From: Isoetes taiwanensis
Lineage: Eukaryota > Streptophyta > Lycopodiopsida > Isoetales > Isoetaceae
Length of the DNA stretch: 64,000 nt
Reading direction: 5' to 3'
NCBI GenBank assembly: GCA_021234155.1
Contig: JAJEKV010000105.1
Span: 2,705,506 to 2,769,505 of the forward strand
Shown: positions 42,450-55,400 of the stretch, one piece after another
How the letters are laid out: every line of letters begins with the position of its first letter
How positions within the stretch are numbered: position 1 is the first letter of the stretch
The notes under the pieces: generated by a model
What the model was told of the DNA's origin: nothing
Databases searched by the model: none
Seen by the model: the letters and a program-made list of their open reading frames with translations, nothing else
Program-made: the position numbers and the translations under genes

Positions 42450-45400
42450 ACATCCTGTCTTTTCCTCATTTTGAAGATAAACATCACATGAACAACATAG
42501 ACTAGGTATGGTTGAAAATTATATTTTCCATTTTGATGTGGATTCTTCTTCATTTGGCTTGCATTGCATGCAATGAGTGGCTCACCATTATAATTATTAC
42601 ATGCTCTGAAAAAAGCTTGAAAAGCTTTGTCCATTGTTTCTCTTTGCTATTTGACTGACATATTAATATGGGCCAAATTGGTCATTTCTATTTCAATTGT
42701 GCATGGAGAATTAACTCTTTGAGTTGTATTTAATTCTTCATTCCTTTGATATGCAACATGCAATACATACATCACAGCTTTTGTATAAATTGAAGGGAAG
42801 TTTTTCTCTATAGAGACTAAGCGGATCACCAGCAGATAAAATATATGTTCATTCTGTTAAGTGTTCAAGCATTAACATATACAAATTCAATTCAATTCCC
42901 ATCCCATATCCACCTACGTTTTGATTTGCATCACGTCATTCCCTTTGTTGAAAAAAACAAACGCTTGTTCATTTGATAAATAGTCCTTTCCGTATGGGCA
43001 TCGAACATAAGGAAAAGACTATCTTAGGGCTGCACAAAACCATTGGTCACTCGGATGTTGAGGAAGCTGAGCTCTTCTTCACAAACATGATGCATATACA
43101 AAGTACTGGGAGTGGGATCGTTACCCCCCGGGGTAGGGGCTCAACGGCCTGACTGACCTCGTCATCTGCTCCTTCATTTTCGTACAGGACAAGACAGATT
43201 GCATATTCTGCATCATGGGAGCTATCTTAGAGCTACTACTTATTATGTTCAAGAAGATCTCTCCCCAGTGCAATTATCTAGACAGCGAGCGGAGCTATGT
43301 AAAGTCAGGGAAGCATGAATACACCAAAAGTGGGCAGTTTATAGAGGCAGCACAGCTATTGTTTGAGACACTTGACCCCAGAACCCTTCATTGGGCTACC
43401 TTTAGTCATATACATGTATTTGTATAGGTGTGTTATATTATGCCTATGTTCTGTTATTCTTTTTTTTTTTTTTTATTGGGGCTTAAGGCCCTCATGGTGT
43501 TTAGTACTGAGCCATCACCCCTAACCTCTATTTCCTTCGCATGTACCCGTCCCATAACCCATTGGGTTCCCGTGGACGTAAAAAAATCTATCCATCTATC
43601 CGTCGCCGCACTCGCCGCTTGCGTAAATGCATGCATAAATGCATGCATGCGTGCATGCGTGCGTGCATGCATGCGTGCAAATGCGTGCGTACGCTCGGAC
43701 CAAGTATGAAACTAGGCAATCATTGCATTATCAAACATTGGACACTGCCACTTTTCTTCTAAACTAGACACTTACTGCTAAAGACGGGCTATTAACGACG
43801 TCGGTTTGTGACATGTAGCTAACGTCATTATCACAAAGTGACCACTACTTTTATTTCATTATCGACACAATATAATATTAGCTCAATAGTAGTCAATGAT
43901 CACAACATGGTCGATTGGAGTGTCGGACAGTGAGCCTCATCATCAATGGCTTCATCCTTTCACCAAGTAGCTAGATAATCGGATCATTGAGTTAGGGGAG
44001 AATCTAGCAGTCTTAGAGAATCTCTGGCCAAAATCTTGGGGGAATATGGGGAACTTTTTTAGGAAAAATTTGACGTAATTGCAACAATCTTAAATACAAT
44101 TCACTTAATGTCAAGTATATAATGAGTACATCTTAGAGAATTCTTAACAATCAAAAGAATCTTGATGATCTTAAAAAGATCTGGAACTGCATAATCGGTT
44201 CTCATTGACACCATTCCAACTTGACAAACCCCCAATGGCAAATTTTGTCGATGCTTTTGATGTTCTCCGCAATCCATATTTGAAACAAAAAGTTCTAAAT
44301 ACACCACTTCAAAAAAAAAAAAAAAAAGAAAAAGAAAAAAGAAAAAAAGTATTTGGTTCAAATGGCAATGAGGTTTTTTTTGTCATTGATCAAATAAAAT
44401 AGTGCCCTTCATGGAAGTTTATAGATGGGCATGAAACCTATCGAATACCAGCAGTAAGCTCATCTAAAGCAAAGTTGGAACCTTAAGTTGCATTGTTTAA
44501 GAGAGTGTGATAAGATGCAACTTAAATGAGCATAACACATACATTTTAACTCCAATTTAGATGAATTTGATCTTATTAGAAAGATCTTATTCTATGTATA
44601 ATGTTCATGAATAACGCCTTTAAATTTTAAGATTCGCAAAAACTATATTACCATATTTACAAAAATGCTCTTCATTTGGAATATTTGGAGACTTGAGGGG
44701 TATATTTAGAATGTTCCTTGTTTGAAATTGATATTGGATTTAACTTTTAGAAGTTTCAAATTGACGCCAAGCCAAGCCTCACGTTCACATAATTTTGAAG
44801 CTTACACAAAGTTAGACAAAGGGAAATGTTTATGGTGGCCTTGTTGCCACGGTAAACTTCTTACTTTAGTTTAGATTAATCAAGTCAATGCACCAAACGT
44901 GGAGCTTTTCCACAAAGCACACGCTATGCTCTCATGCTGAGGAGGCAAGGTTGAAAAGTCAATTAGCATTCATGGCCAAAGAGATGACACAAGTTCCAAC
45001 TAGCTTGGAATATTCAATTCAATGTCCTTAAAAGTATCATTCAAACAAAATTTTCCTTAGCCTAGAATATGAATAATAAAGACGGCTCAGATTCCATGGC
45101 CCAAAGTAAAAACCAAAAAGCCTGTCGAATTTACGTCTGTTCTGTCTGATGGCTGCTCTGTTACGTCCGTGCTTGGCTGCAATGCATCTTGCTGTGGTTA
45201 TAAACCAATGGAGTCGGACCCAAGTATTAGAATAAGACATAAATCTTTGTCCATCCGGTTTTGTGACCACAAATCCCTTATTTCTGCCCTATCCTGCATT
45301 CTTTACTGTCAGTTAGATAAAATGTAATTTTTACTTCGAATATTTTTAGTCTTTACTGCCCGTTGAATTTCCGCATCTGCTGGGTTGAACACTCAATATG

Positions 45401-45470
45401 AAATATAGAAATCTTGCAGTAATGACGCCTTTCCATCACTTGAGCAGTTCTTAATACCAACAATAATGCT
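42450..45470. other. Intergenic with simple repeats, no gene seen
   Basis: Holds a (CATG)n/(CGTG)n microsatellite at about 43625-43695, a T-run at 43460-43477 and an A-rich tract at 44312-44350. Otherwise non-coding AT-rich sequence. Confidence 0.5.
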
Positions 45471-45479
45471 CTTGCTGGT

Positions 45480-48338
45480 GATGAATATTTGGATTCAAGG
45501 CGAAAGAAACTTGCAGAACTTGGTTGCATAAGCAGGAGCTCAAACGTTACTTTCGTATGTGTACCATCTATTCTATACTCTTCTAATTGCAAATCTAGGC
45601 ATAAGGGAACTGGTCTCTTATTTAAGTAACTCAAATTGTAGCCATTGATTCAATCTTATATACGTTTTAAGCTTCATCTGTGTATAGATCTAACTTTAGC
45701 TATCATGTGTAAATTCTTTTGCTTCTCCTTATCCATGTCATTTTCGAATTTTACATCCTGCTCATATTATTGCGTGCCTTGTGCAGAAGCCTATCAAATT
45801 TTGCATTCTCTTTGCAGTAATCTCCATTCTTACTGTAGCATACAACTCTCTATAATACTGGATTAACATATGGAGGTCCAGTTTCCTTAATTATATGGTT
45901 GGCTCATTGCAGGGGCTCACTTTGTTTGTTGCTCTCTCCATGGCGAGATTTGTTCTGCATATCCCACATCACAGGTTTGTATTTCTGGAGCCTGGCTAGC
46001 AGGAACAGAATGGGAGGACCATTTGCATCCTATGGATAACTGGCTGGTAAGTTCTGGCTTTTTAGTGCGTAGTTTTGCTCTTGTCCTGTTTATTTTCTTT
46101 GCTCAGATGTTAGTATCCTCCTAGAAGAGCTGGGAATGAAAAAGGATATTTATAACCTTAGGAGTTAAGACCACAAAGCATATTTTTTCACCTAATATCC
46201 TTTCTGGGTGTTGTGGGAGCAACGTCATAACCTTGAATGTATTGAAAGGACTCAGACAATTGCAATATGTTTAGACAACAAAGTCTAGTAGAGTTGTTGA
46301 AAATCTAGGAAATAATTAATGGACATATAATTGTATCACCATCTTCCATCTGTCCCCTGACAAAGAAGGTTATTGCTGTAAAAGAAATGATAAAATACTT
46401 TAGATTTTGACATTAATCAGCTCTTTGCTGCTGCAGGTTTAACATATAGTTGGGCAGGTTGGTCTTTTACTTCAAAACATGTACCAAATACAATGTTGTG
46501 CGTTGGGAATAGCTGCGACTATATTTTCAAGTTAGCTGCACACAAATCAATCTACATTATTTTAACAGTCTCATGTTTCATGTGGTGGGCTGTGACAACC
46601 AGCATAGGTTCTCGCTCGCCCAGCTTTTACAAGTCATTATTCTCCTTAGCACTGGAGGTGCAAATGGAAGTGGATACTATGCATCTAAATATGTGGTGAT
46701 GCATGCATGCATGGGGGCTCCTGGTTCTAAGTGGAGTGATCAACAGCCTCCCAATCAACTGGTTATCTATTATGGGCACATTGCCGCTTTTTTGGAATAT
46801 TAGGTCTGTACGAAATTTTGGAATGACCAGAATATCATTTATTCCTTAAAGTGCTGGAATTTATTCTGCAACAGGCGTATTGTTGTCCTTATGATTGTTA
46901 TACCTGTCGTTGCACGTGAAAACACTGCAGAATACGTGTTTAAAAGTTTCAACAATAACAATGGTGAAGGCATTCATAGCAAACCGTACATATATTTTTA
47001 TTGGACTCTTGATGAGCCAATTATACGCTAAGTGGATGCTTATGATGCTTCAGCCCATATGGTAGTTACCACTCATACGTTGTGTTAGACTTTCTAATTT
47101 AATGTGAATGTATGCCCCGGAGTTGCCTACCAAGTTCATACATGCACTGCAGGTAAGTAGTTGCCATGCTGCTTTTGCTGGAGGAAATGCTTTTTGCTTG
47201 GGGCTGTAAGTGCAATAAATATCAAACTTGAGCATTCAGATGCCAAAACTTTGTACTTTTGAGCTCTAGAATAATAAGTCCGAATGCTGTGATGCATGAA
47301 TTTGTAAAATCAGTATCAGTAGAAATCTAACACTAGATTCATCTCTTACAATAAATGTTAACGCTTTGAATTTGCAGTCGAGAAGACGAATCTTCCGACA
47401 AAATGGTGCCCACAGTATATTGATGGCAGTTATTATATCCATCATTGCGGGATGGGGTTACTTGGTATCACATTTGCAGTCACTGATATTCCATATTTGC
47501 TGGATCCTGCAAACGATGCAAAAGGCTATGCTGTGGCTCAGATATTTTTATGATGCATTTAAAGTAGATATGGTAGTGGAACTGGCGGGATTGTTTGTTT
47601 GATGATTGTTGCTATAGCAATATTTCTCTGTGGCATGAGGCTCCATTACAGTAATTCAAGGTAAAAATGATGGTTCTTTAGTTGCTTGAATTTTATTGGC
47701 TGCGATGGAATTATTTCAAGTGGATGATGACATTCTCTTTCTTTATAGACCTCTTTCTGCTTACTATAATTATAATATTTGGGATGGCCTATGCATTTTT
47801 CAAAGAGATGGTGCTAGCGTTTTCCAACCTATGGCATAAGATTTGAACAAATGGGAAGTTCAACTTTGAATGCAGTGTGGCTGTCCGTTGTTATATCATT
47901 CTGCATGGCTCTTCCAGTAAGTCACCCTGAAACCTATTTGAATTACCGCCAACTTTTATAGATATAATTGCACTTCTGATTTTGCTACTGCTGGTAACTA
48001 CACGGTATCTGAAACCAGGTTGCATTCCAAGCAATGGTGTCAATTGCAACAATTGGTTTGTACATAGCATATGCATCTCCTATATTCTTTCGTATTACGC
48101 TTGGCCGCCAAAATTCTCCGCCAGGCCCTGTTAATCTTTGCTCCCTTTAGTCTATTCTAAATTTGGTTGGGTGGCTGTGCTTTGGGTGGCAACCATCACT
48201 GTGCTCTTCTGCTTACCAGTGGCATACCCAGTGACCAAAGATCTCTTTAACTATGCTCCTATTGCTGTTGGAGAGTTTGATACTGGTGATAGGAAGCTGG
48301 CTGTTAAAGTGCAAGAAGAGTGGTTTAAGGACCTGTAA
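45480..48338 (+). pseudogene. BAT1-like amino-acid permease (APC family), frame-broken
   Basis: Exon pieces follow the order of plant BAT1-type amino-acid/GABA permeases, multi-pass membrane transporters. They are: DSRRKKLAELG then HKQELKRYF (~45495-45560); a GLTLFVALSMA and WLAGTEW region (~45910-46050); AQLLQVIILLSTGGANGSGY then YASKYVV (~46620-46700); LVLMIVIPVVA and GEGIHSKPYIYF (~46890-47000); YDASAHM (~47040); ILMAVIISIIAGWGYL and FAVTDIPYLLDPANDAKGYA (~47400-47535); IVAIAIFLCGM (~47610); VAFQAMVSIATIGLYIAYA (~48020); VLWVATITVLFCLPVAYPVT (~48177-48236); and a C-terminus ending EEWFKDL with a stop at 48336-48338. Introns are GT-AG. Small indels change frame in most exons, so it is probably a pseudogene. 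Confidence 0.75.
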
Positions 48339-48339
48339 C

Positions 48340-50240
48340 AATATTGATGAAAAAACTTATTGAATGACTAATAATTTATCCTTAAAGCTTAAAATCTATG
48401 GAGAATGCTTTTTCCTCCAGAAACTTGCAGGATTAGCCAAACTTCCTGCCACTCCATGCCTTAATCCTCTTATACGTGATGCCGATCGAAACAACCTAAA
48501 GATGACTTTAATGCAACAAATGTCCGTCCAATCCAAATGAATATGGCCGTCAAGTTCAAATAAATAGACAAAAATAAGGCCATCCTACACATAAAGACCA
48601 AGCTCCAGGTAAACTTCATTGAAAACTCCATCTCCTACTTAACAGATTTGAGCGGATACAAATAGCAGCTGAAAGCATATGCCGATTTCAAGCTTCATAA
48701 AACAAAGCTATTCATTCGGGCATTGCTTCTCTCTTACTCTTGGCAGCAGATGGCAAGGGCAACTGAAGATCGCTCTTGGTCAGAGAGGAAGAAACTGTTG
48801 AGAGAAGATTCTATAACATGCAATAAGTGCAGTAACGACAGCATCCGTTATCAGCGACAGAGTACAACCGATAGTCCACCTTCAGAACCGACTTTAACCT
48901 CATGCCCTTGTAGGTTATGTCAATCGTAGCATGGTTATAATTTAGAACAACTCGAATTTTCTATTCAAAGAATGTTCCAGTGATTATTAATGATAATTCC
49001 CCAAATACGTCATAATGCTCCATCCTTATTGCACCATTTGGAAATATGCCATTATTATTCATTCCTTATGGGGTTTTTTTGTATCCTTGATTTCTGGCCA
49101 TTGGTATTTTGGAATATGCTCTATGCTAAATCAAGGGCCATTAATTTTTAGATACTTCATCCTTTTGCCCTTCCAATGGTCCAAAAGCAATACATGGTTA
49201 GAAGGAAAAAAACTTGAGGGCAGCACGTGCCCGACCCGGTACAGCAGGCACGCCTCCTGGCGGCGGCTCACGCCTTCTGGAAGCGCTGCCCGACTTTGCT
49301 CTGTCGCAAGCACGCCTTCCACACTCTCAATCTCCATCTGCTTGGCGGAATTTCGCCGAAACTCTCCCGATCTGAAACTCTCCATCTGTAGGTTGCTAAA
49401 GAACCCAATAATCATCACTCTCGATCTCCATCTGCTTGAGAGCTCTCAGTAAAGAATCCGAGAGGAATTCAATATCCGGCTTCTCCGGTTCTAGCGCATC
49501 CCTCCCCGTTTCCTCACACAATTCTTCTTAGTTTGCCCATAGACATATGAAGATGAGGAGGGTACACATCTCTTCAAATTACGAGATCAGATCAAGCAAT
49601 TCGGAGATCCATGCGCCAAAGCCACTCCATCCATGCCCATGCACGCTCGAAAAGAAACACGCATGCAGCTTCTATTCACCGAGACCATGTCTTGGCCCAG
49701 ATTTTGCAGTACTCAAGCCAACAAGCACCCCATCTTTGAATTCAGGTCAAACAAAGCGGCTCAAAATCGGCTAAAAATCCTCTAAGCTTTCCCTACGATT
49801 TTTCCATACAATACCAACCCCAATCTAGGCCCAATAATACGATTGACATACCTCCCCAAATTACCAAATGAAATAATAGAACATTTGATCCAAACATAGT
49901 TCATGAATATGCCAAATGAGAAGAGTAGTGGAATTTACACATTAGCCCCCGCGTACAAGTTCGCACCCATATGCTATCACATTACATACATACACATGGT
50001 ATACTTGAATCCACACTCATAAAAATGAATATACTACCATTGTGCATTCACAAAACCACCAGGATAAGAACAAATGAAAGTGAAGAGCAGGATAAGAAGA
50101 AATAGAAAGAAATGAGAGTGAAAGGGTGGCATTTGTGAAAATGTGACATAACTCAAACAAAACTGCATTCTCACCGGAGGAAAGTCTACCGAACCTAGAA
50201 CAACTGCGGCATTCCTCAAGTCGACCCTTGTTTCTAATGA
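48340..50240. other. Intergenic, no gene seen
   Basis: Frames at 48723, 49015 and 49131 match no family. There is a GC-richer patch at 49215-49340. No RNA gene recognised. Confidence 0.4.
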
Positions 50241-51120
50241 TTGACCTTAGTTTTTCTTTTTTTTGTTGTAAATGGATGCTGCAAAGCTGCTTCTGAAGTC
50301 TGCGGGAAAGAGGCACAAAACTTCGATGCACCTGACAAAAAAGCAAAAAGGGCTAGAGAGGCTATGGAGCGACAAAAAGAGCTTCAATCTCGACGAATAA
50401 TCCATAAAGTAAGGTTAGATCATGTTAAGAAGTGCCTCCAAGAATGCAAGGTGGGCTCGATCGAGAAAAATTCTTTAGCGATGTTTAAAAGATCTTGAAG
50501 CTTGGTGATCCACCTTTCCTAGACAAGGCCACCTTTGAGTTTCTAAAGTCATCGTCCAGCGGCATGCAGGGGATCGAGAGACAATTATGGCTTCTACATA
50601 CCGCCGGTCCACATGAATGAGAAGAATGTGGCAATGCTTGTCCAGAATGGGTTCTTACTTGAGGAAAACTAGGTGGTGGTTCATCATCACGATGCTATCT
50701 GGGGGAGGCAAAGAGGTAGCTAGATCTACTCCCGGATCAATTTTTTCATCTACATCACGACACTTTGCCTCTCACCAATTCTATATTTGAGCTCGTTGAT
50801 GAAGGAGCTAGATCGATGTATGATATCTTATATCACGCCCGGGTCATCGATAAGCGTGCCCACGACTACATTAATTTTGTCTACGCACATGCTGTTCGAA
50901 GGATGTGGGTAAGGCACTTTCTGACCTGGTAGCTTGCACTACTACGTTGATGCGTCAACATTCTCCCCATGGATGCAAAGTTCTATTCGGCCGACAACCC
51001 CTACCAACCACAACATTATTACTGCGACTAGGTTCACCATATGCTTTGTCTTTGCTTATTTTTGAATGAGAGGAAGCGGTCGACCATAGAATCTAATGAT
51101 GATGTAAGAGGACTTTCTTT
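50241..51120 (+). other. Coding-like remnants, unrecognised
   Basis: In-order protein-like pieces on the + strand: KKAKRAREAMERQKELQSRR (~50338), GDPPFLDKATFEFLKSS (~50503), ELVDEGARSMYDILYHARVI (~50791) then DKRAHDYINFVYAHAVRRMW, and DAKFYSADNPYQPQHYYCD (~50973). They sit in different frames. Their amino-acid usage looks genuinely coding, but I cannot name the family. It could be part of the retroelement just downstream. Confidence 0.3.
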
Positions 51121-51899
51121 GCTTGTCTGAAGTTAGGGGATTTCTATAATAGTGCGTTCGGATGACCACCAGATGAAGGCGGTTTCCTGATTTTCAAGGG
51201 GCGTATCTAGCGAGATCTGAAGAGGCACCACTAATGTAATGGGGTTATTAACCGAACAAGTGAAACTCTGCCATCTTTGCGGAAGATCCCTCGTTCACTC
51301 CGGCTGATGTGGTGCCCTTTGTTACGGATATAAAGAGTTCGCGATCTAGTCCGCGAAGTCCGAGCTGGTAGGAAAAGCGTTTTACATTATCAATGGTAAT
51401 CATTAGGTCTCTACTTTTCGGATTGTGCCGATAGAATGAGGGCCGAGAAGATGCGAGTTGAGCCAGGCGATCTATACCTTTAGATATCACGAGTTCTTTG
51501 TGGAAAAGTTAAGCGACACGGACCTTCTTATTTCAGAGTGTAGATGTGAATGATATTGTAGCCAAAAGCGGTCTTCAAAGGAACCTTATGTGGATGGATC
51601 CACCATCTGCGAAAACAATGAGTCTGAGAGAAGACCCATTTCACAGCTAGGAGCAATCATGAAGTGGCGAGTACAGGTATGTTCATGCATTAACTATACC
51701 ACATTTATGGGTAAATGGCGTGCGCCATTTTACCAGACAAATCAACGTATTTGCACCATTTCATTTACCATCTCGGCTTGCGGGTATCAATGCTTGACAC
51801 CGGATCATTGGCACAATCAATGTCCAAGGTTGAAGTTTCTCAGCGGAGGATGTTATACGATATGTAGCGACTAGTGGAAAAGTGAGAGGATATCTTCTG

Positions 51900-52430
51900 C
51901 TGACAAGGAGTGTCAATGAGAAGAGTGTAGCCCAAGCCGGGCCTCTGACCGCAAGAAGAGTTCAATTGGGGACAATGTTTGGCTCAAGATCAAGATCAAG
52001 CAATAGCTTAGCATTAGCAATTGTTAAACTTGCTTCTAGGTGAAATGAGACCCTTCAAGATGTTGGAGGCAGTAGGGAGCCAAACCTACAAGCTCGACTT
52101 GCACACACACCTTAAAGTCCTATAGAGTCTTCCATGTGAGCTTTGTTGGGCAAGGCACAACCGGGAGGGGGAGAATCTGGAAACTCCAACCTTCTTGCGG
52201 AGATGGCGAAAGGAACAAGTTGAAATAGTGCGAGAGTTAATCCTCGACAAGGCATTCAAAGAAAGACTAGAATTGCATAATTCCTCCAATATTTGGTCAA
52301 GTGGAAAAACATTTACTGTGGAAGATACAACAGGTATTAAAGCCGGAGATCGTAAGCGGTACCAGACTTTATGAAAGGTTGACGGCCGAGTCATCACCGA
52401 GCTGGATTGGCGCCGACTTGCAGTGCTTAG
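51900..52430 (+). pseudogene. Degraded Ty3/gypsy retrotransposon 3' end (integrase tail and chromodomain)
   Basis: RPFKMLEAVGSQTYKLDL then THLKVL (~52047-52120) is the G-P-F-x-I-L-E..A-Y-x-L-x-L-P segment at the end of plant gypsy integrases. LLGKAQPGGG follows in another frame. ILDKAFKERLEL (~52239) and FGQVEK/YLVKWKN-like (~52290), then EDTTGIKAGDRKRYQTL (~52322-52372), fit a chromodomain. Three or more frame changes. No protease or reverse transcriptase found upstream, and LTRs were not located. Confidence 0.5.
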
Positions 52431-55400
52431 CTAAGTTGTATGTCTTAGTAGCTTTAATAAGGCATATGCATTAATTTAGTAGAGTGCATATGCGAGAAAG
52501 TCTTGGAAGTGTATGTGGCTGATGATGACATGCAGCTCTAAAAGCATTCTCACTGAGCCCGACCTGCGCACCAAGAGTGCGCGCGACAAGAAAGAGAGGC
52601 ATGGTGGCGATGATGAGACCATCCTTAGGATGATCTCTATGCCGATCTTGAGGCACATGCACGACCATAGAGTCATGGTGAGGTATAGTGATCATGCAGT
52701 GATGGGATGGTGGAATGTTCCCTAGCTTAAACTCGGGGCATGAGGGGCACTTTGGTGTACTCCAATCAAAGGGGATGGGTATTTACAAGGTAGCACTGAT
52801 CATGAGGCTGATGATAGGATCATCTTAAATGGTCCTTAGCTCCAAATCCTTAGGGGCCATGATGAGGTGCAAGGTAGTAGGGGTAACCTTGAGCTAGCTA
52901 GTAGTTGACTCAAGGAGGTAGTGCCATAGGGGGTGGTCCCACGAAACCACAAACTTATTAACTAGACTAACGTGTGTGCTACTTGTGGAGGCAGGTGAAG
53001 GGGCATGGCGATGGGTATGTGGTACTTGTCAAGGCTATATAATTTTGTATAGGTACAAATACTTAACTTTATGATACATATTGATTGCTTAATAGGAAGT
53101 TGATCATTTCATTAAAAGTCCAAAAGTTGTATGTTCATGTGTGTTTCCGAGGTTGGTATAAGGTTAGATCACCTTGGCGTGTCTTGAGACGACATTATCC
53201 CAAAGGGAGGAAGAATTGATATTCGAGGAAAATATGCGTATGTATATTTCCAAAGTCGTCACTATACAAGTCTACACGCATGACCTTGTATACCATAGAG
53301 TAGTGGCATAGGTGCATGACTAAGTTATTCATATAACAGCCAACCTTAGAGTTAAGACCATTTTCCCACGTGGCCTTAACCTGTGGAGCTACATCAACCA
53401 TGAAAACCCTAACCCTAAGCGTTTTTACGGCTCCAGCGGTCACGGGAACTCTTTTGGCTCAAAGCTGCGTTTTGAAGCCGTCTGATAATGGCATAGCCCA
53501 CAGCCTGGCTGACCCCAGGCGTGTCTTGGCGTCAGCGAGGAAGTGGGAGCCGCCGACCACCGCCGAAGACTATGGAGGCGTCGAGGAGGTAGGAGGAGTT
53601 TCTCAAAAGGCGGTATTTGGATTAGAGTTCTTTGTATATCATGCGAGTTGAGCCTCGGATAGGTTAGCATTCGTGTCTTTAGTAGAGCCTTCACAGACAC
53701 CTCGGTATAGACCTTGAACCATATATGATTAGGTTTAGATGTTCTTCTCATTATTATCATGTTATGTGGATATGTGATGTTGGTTGATCATGTTTTGCTC
53801 CTTTTGTATTGGGAAGGGAGGTAGAGACCTAGTAGCCATTACTTAGTGATGCTCTAGTTTAGACCCTTAGTTCCCTATTATTATCGCGGCACGTGCATAT
53901 AGAATACGGGGGCTATGATATATGCATACCTTCCTATCCCGAGGAAAGTTTACTCTGATTCTCCTAGGGCTGCCCTCCAACATAGCCAAAGCGGCATGCT
54001 AGAAAATATAAGTTGGACATGTACATTACAATATAGTGGTAGATGTAGAAGCGAGGATCAACATCAGTTGTATATGAGCCTACTTGAGGAGTTAAATGCG
54101 ATTTGAATGGATTTTTCTTGGTGAGATATAAATTTCTATCTCCAAAGAGGCCCCGAGAGGTCCGGTTTGAAGATCAGTAAATAGGATACATCTGGAACTC
54201 TCACCGTATCAAATTTAAGATTCAAATCACATTTTGCTTTAAAATTGGCATTATTACCATTGCCCATAATTACCATCACCTTATGATCTTCCATGTTGAC
54301 TAAATTTGAGACTCAGGTAACATGTAGTAGCATGCGAATCCATCATGTAAGTTAAGGAGAGTATTGTGTTGATCGATATATATATTTGAGATGGAGAAGA
54401 AAAGATGGGTATTAATAGCCATGTTAAAGACAATCGTAGAGAGATGAAAATTATCTTTGCTCGAGGAAATAGCCACCTCACTTATCCTATTCTCTCATTC
54501 ACGCCTATGATCTTCCGGGGCCCTTGACTTTTCTAGCATGAATTCTAGTTTCATCGGCATCCCATATCCTTGATCTTTGGAAAGTTCTGCAATTCATTAG
54601 AAATTTACTTTGAGCCTAGCAGCCAAGAAATTGTCCAATTTTCTGGTCATGGCACAGCCAGGTGCAACCTCGGTGTTTACGCACTTCTTAGGATGCTGCT
54701 GATTAAAAGCTTCTACCACTAGCGCGGATAGACCAATCGAAAAATCCCCCTTCTCTGCATAGAGACACCTTAATAACAATTAGGAGATCTCTTGGGGAGC
54801 CCGCGACCATGGGAACCCATAAGGACAGGTGGCCTCAACAATTGTGGAGTGGGAGGAGGGGCGTTAATGTGCCTTCACCCGGCGGTGGGGATTGTTATGG
54901 AGGCATGAGACAGGTCACCATGACCCGGGAGTCCGCGACAGCGGTGACCGCACCCTGGGGTTATCTCGCATTGATAATATTTGCTCTCTATCTGAAACAC
55001 CTATAGCCCGCCGTCTCGCTTGGCATTTACGTGTGAGGTTGGGGCACCAGATAAAGTCTAGCCTAAATATTTTTGGTGTATCTTGAAGTGTAATATGAAA
55101 GGCAAAACAACCATTCATTATCTTTTGGTTGATACAACATAAGGGAGCATAGATCCCGGATAGTTCCTGACATCAAGCATGTAAGCAACTTTGTCTTCGT
55201 AAAGCGGTTTAATCGGCCTCCTGAAACACAATAAATAGAAAATATTCTCTAGTTCTGCACCTCTACATTTATCCTTCACATGTAATTGATCACATCCTAT
55301 TTACGTTGCGAATTTGTTCCTTCAAAATTATGATAGCATGACTGCGTTGGTAGGTAGCATTTATAGCGGTTCATGGCATTTTATGGCGAGGGCATGGTGC

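Noticed and set aside
43612-43695. Coding Ala/Cys/Met repeat
   Set aside because: It is a CATG/CGTG microsatellite.
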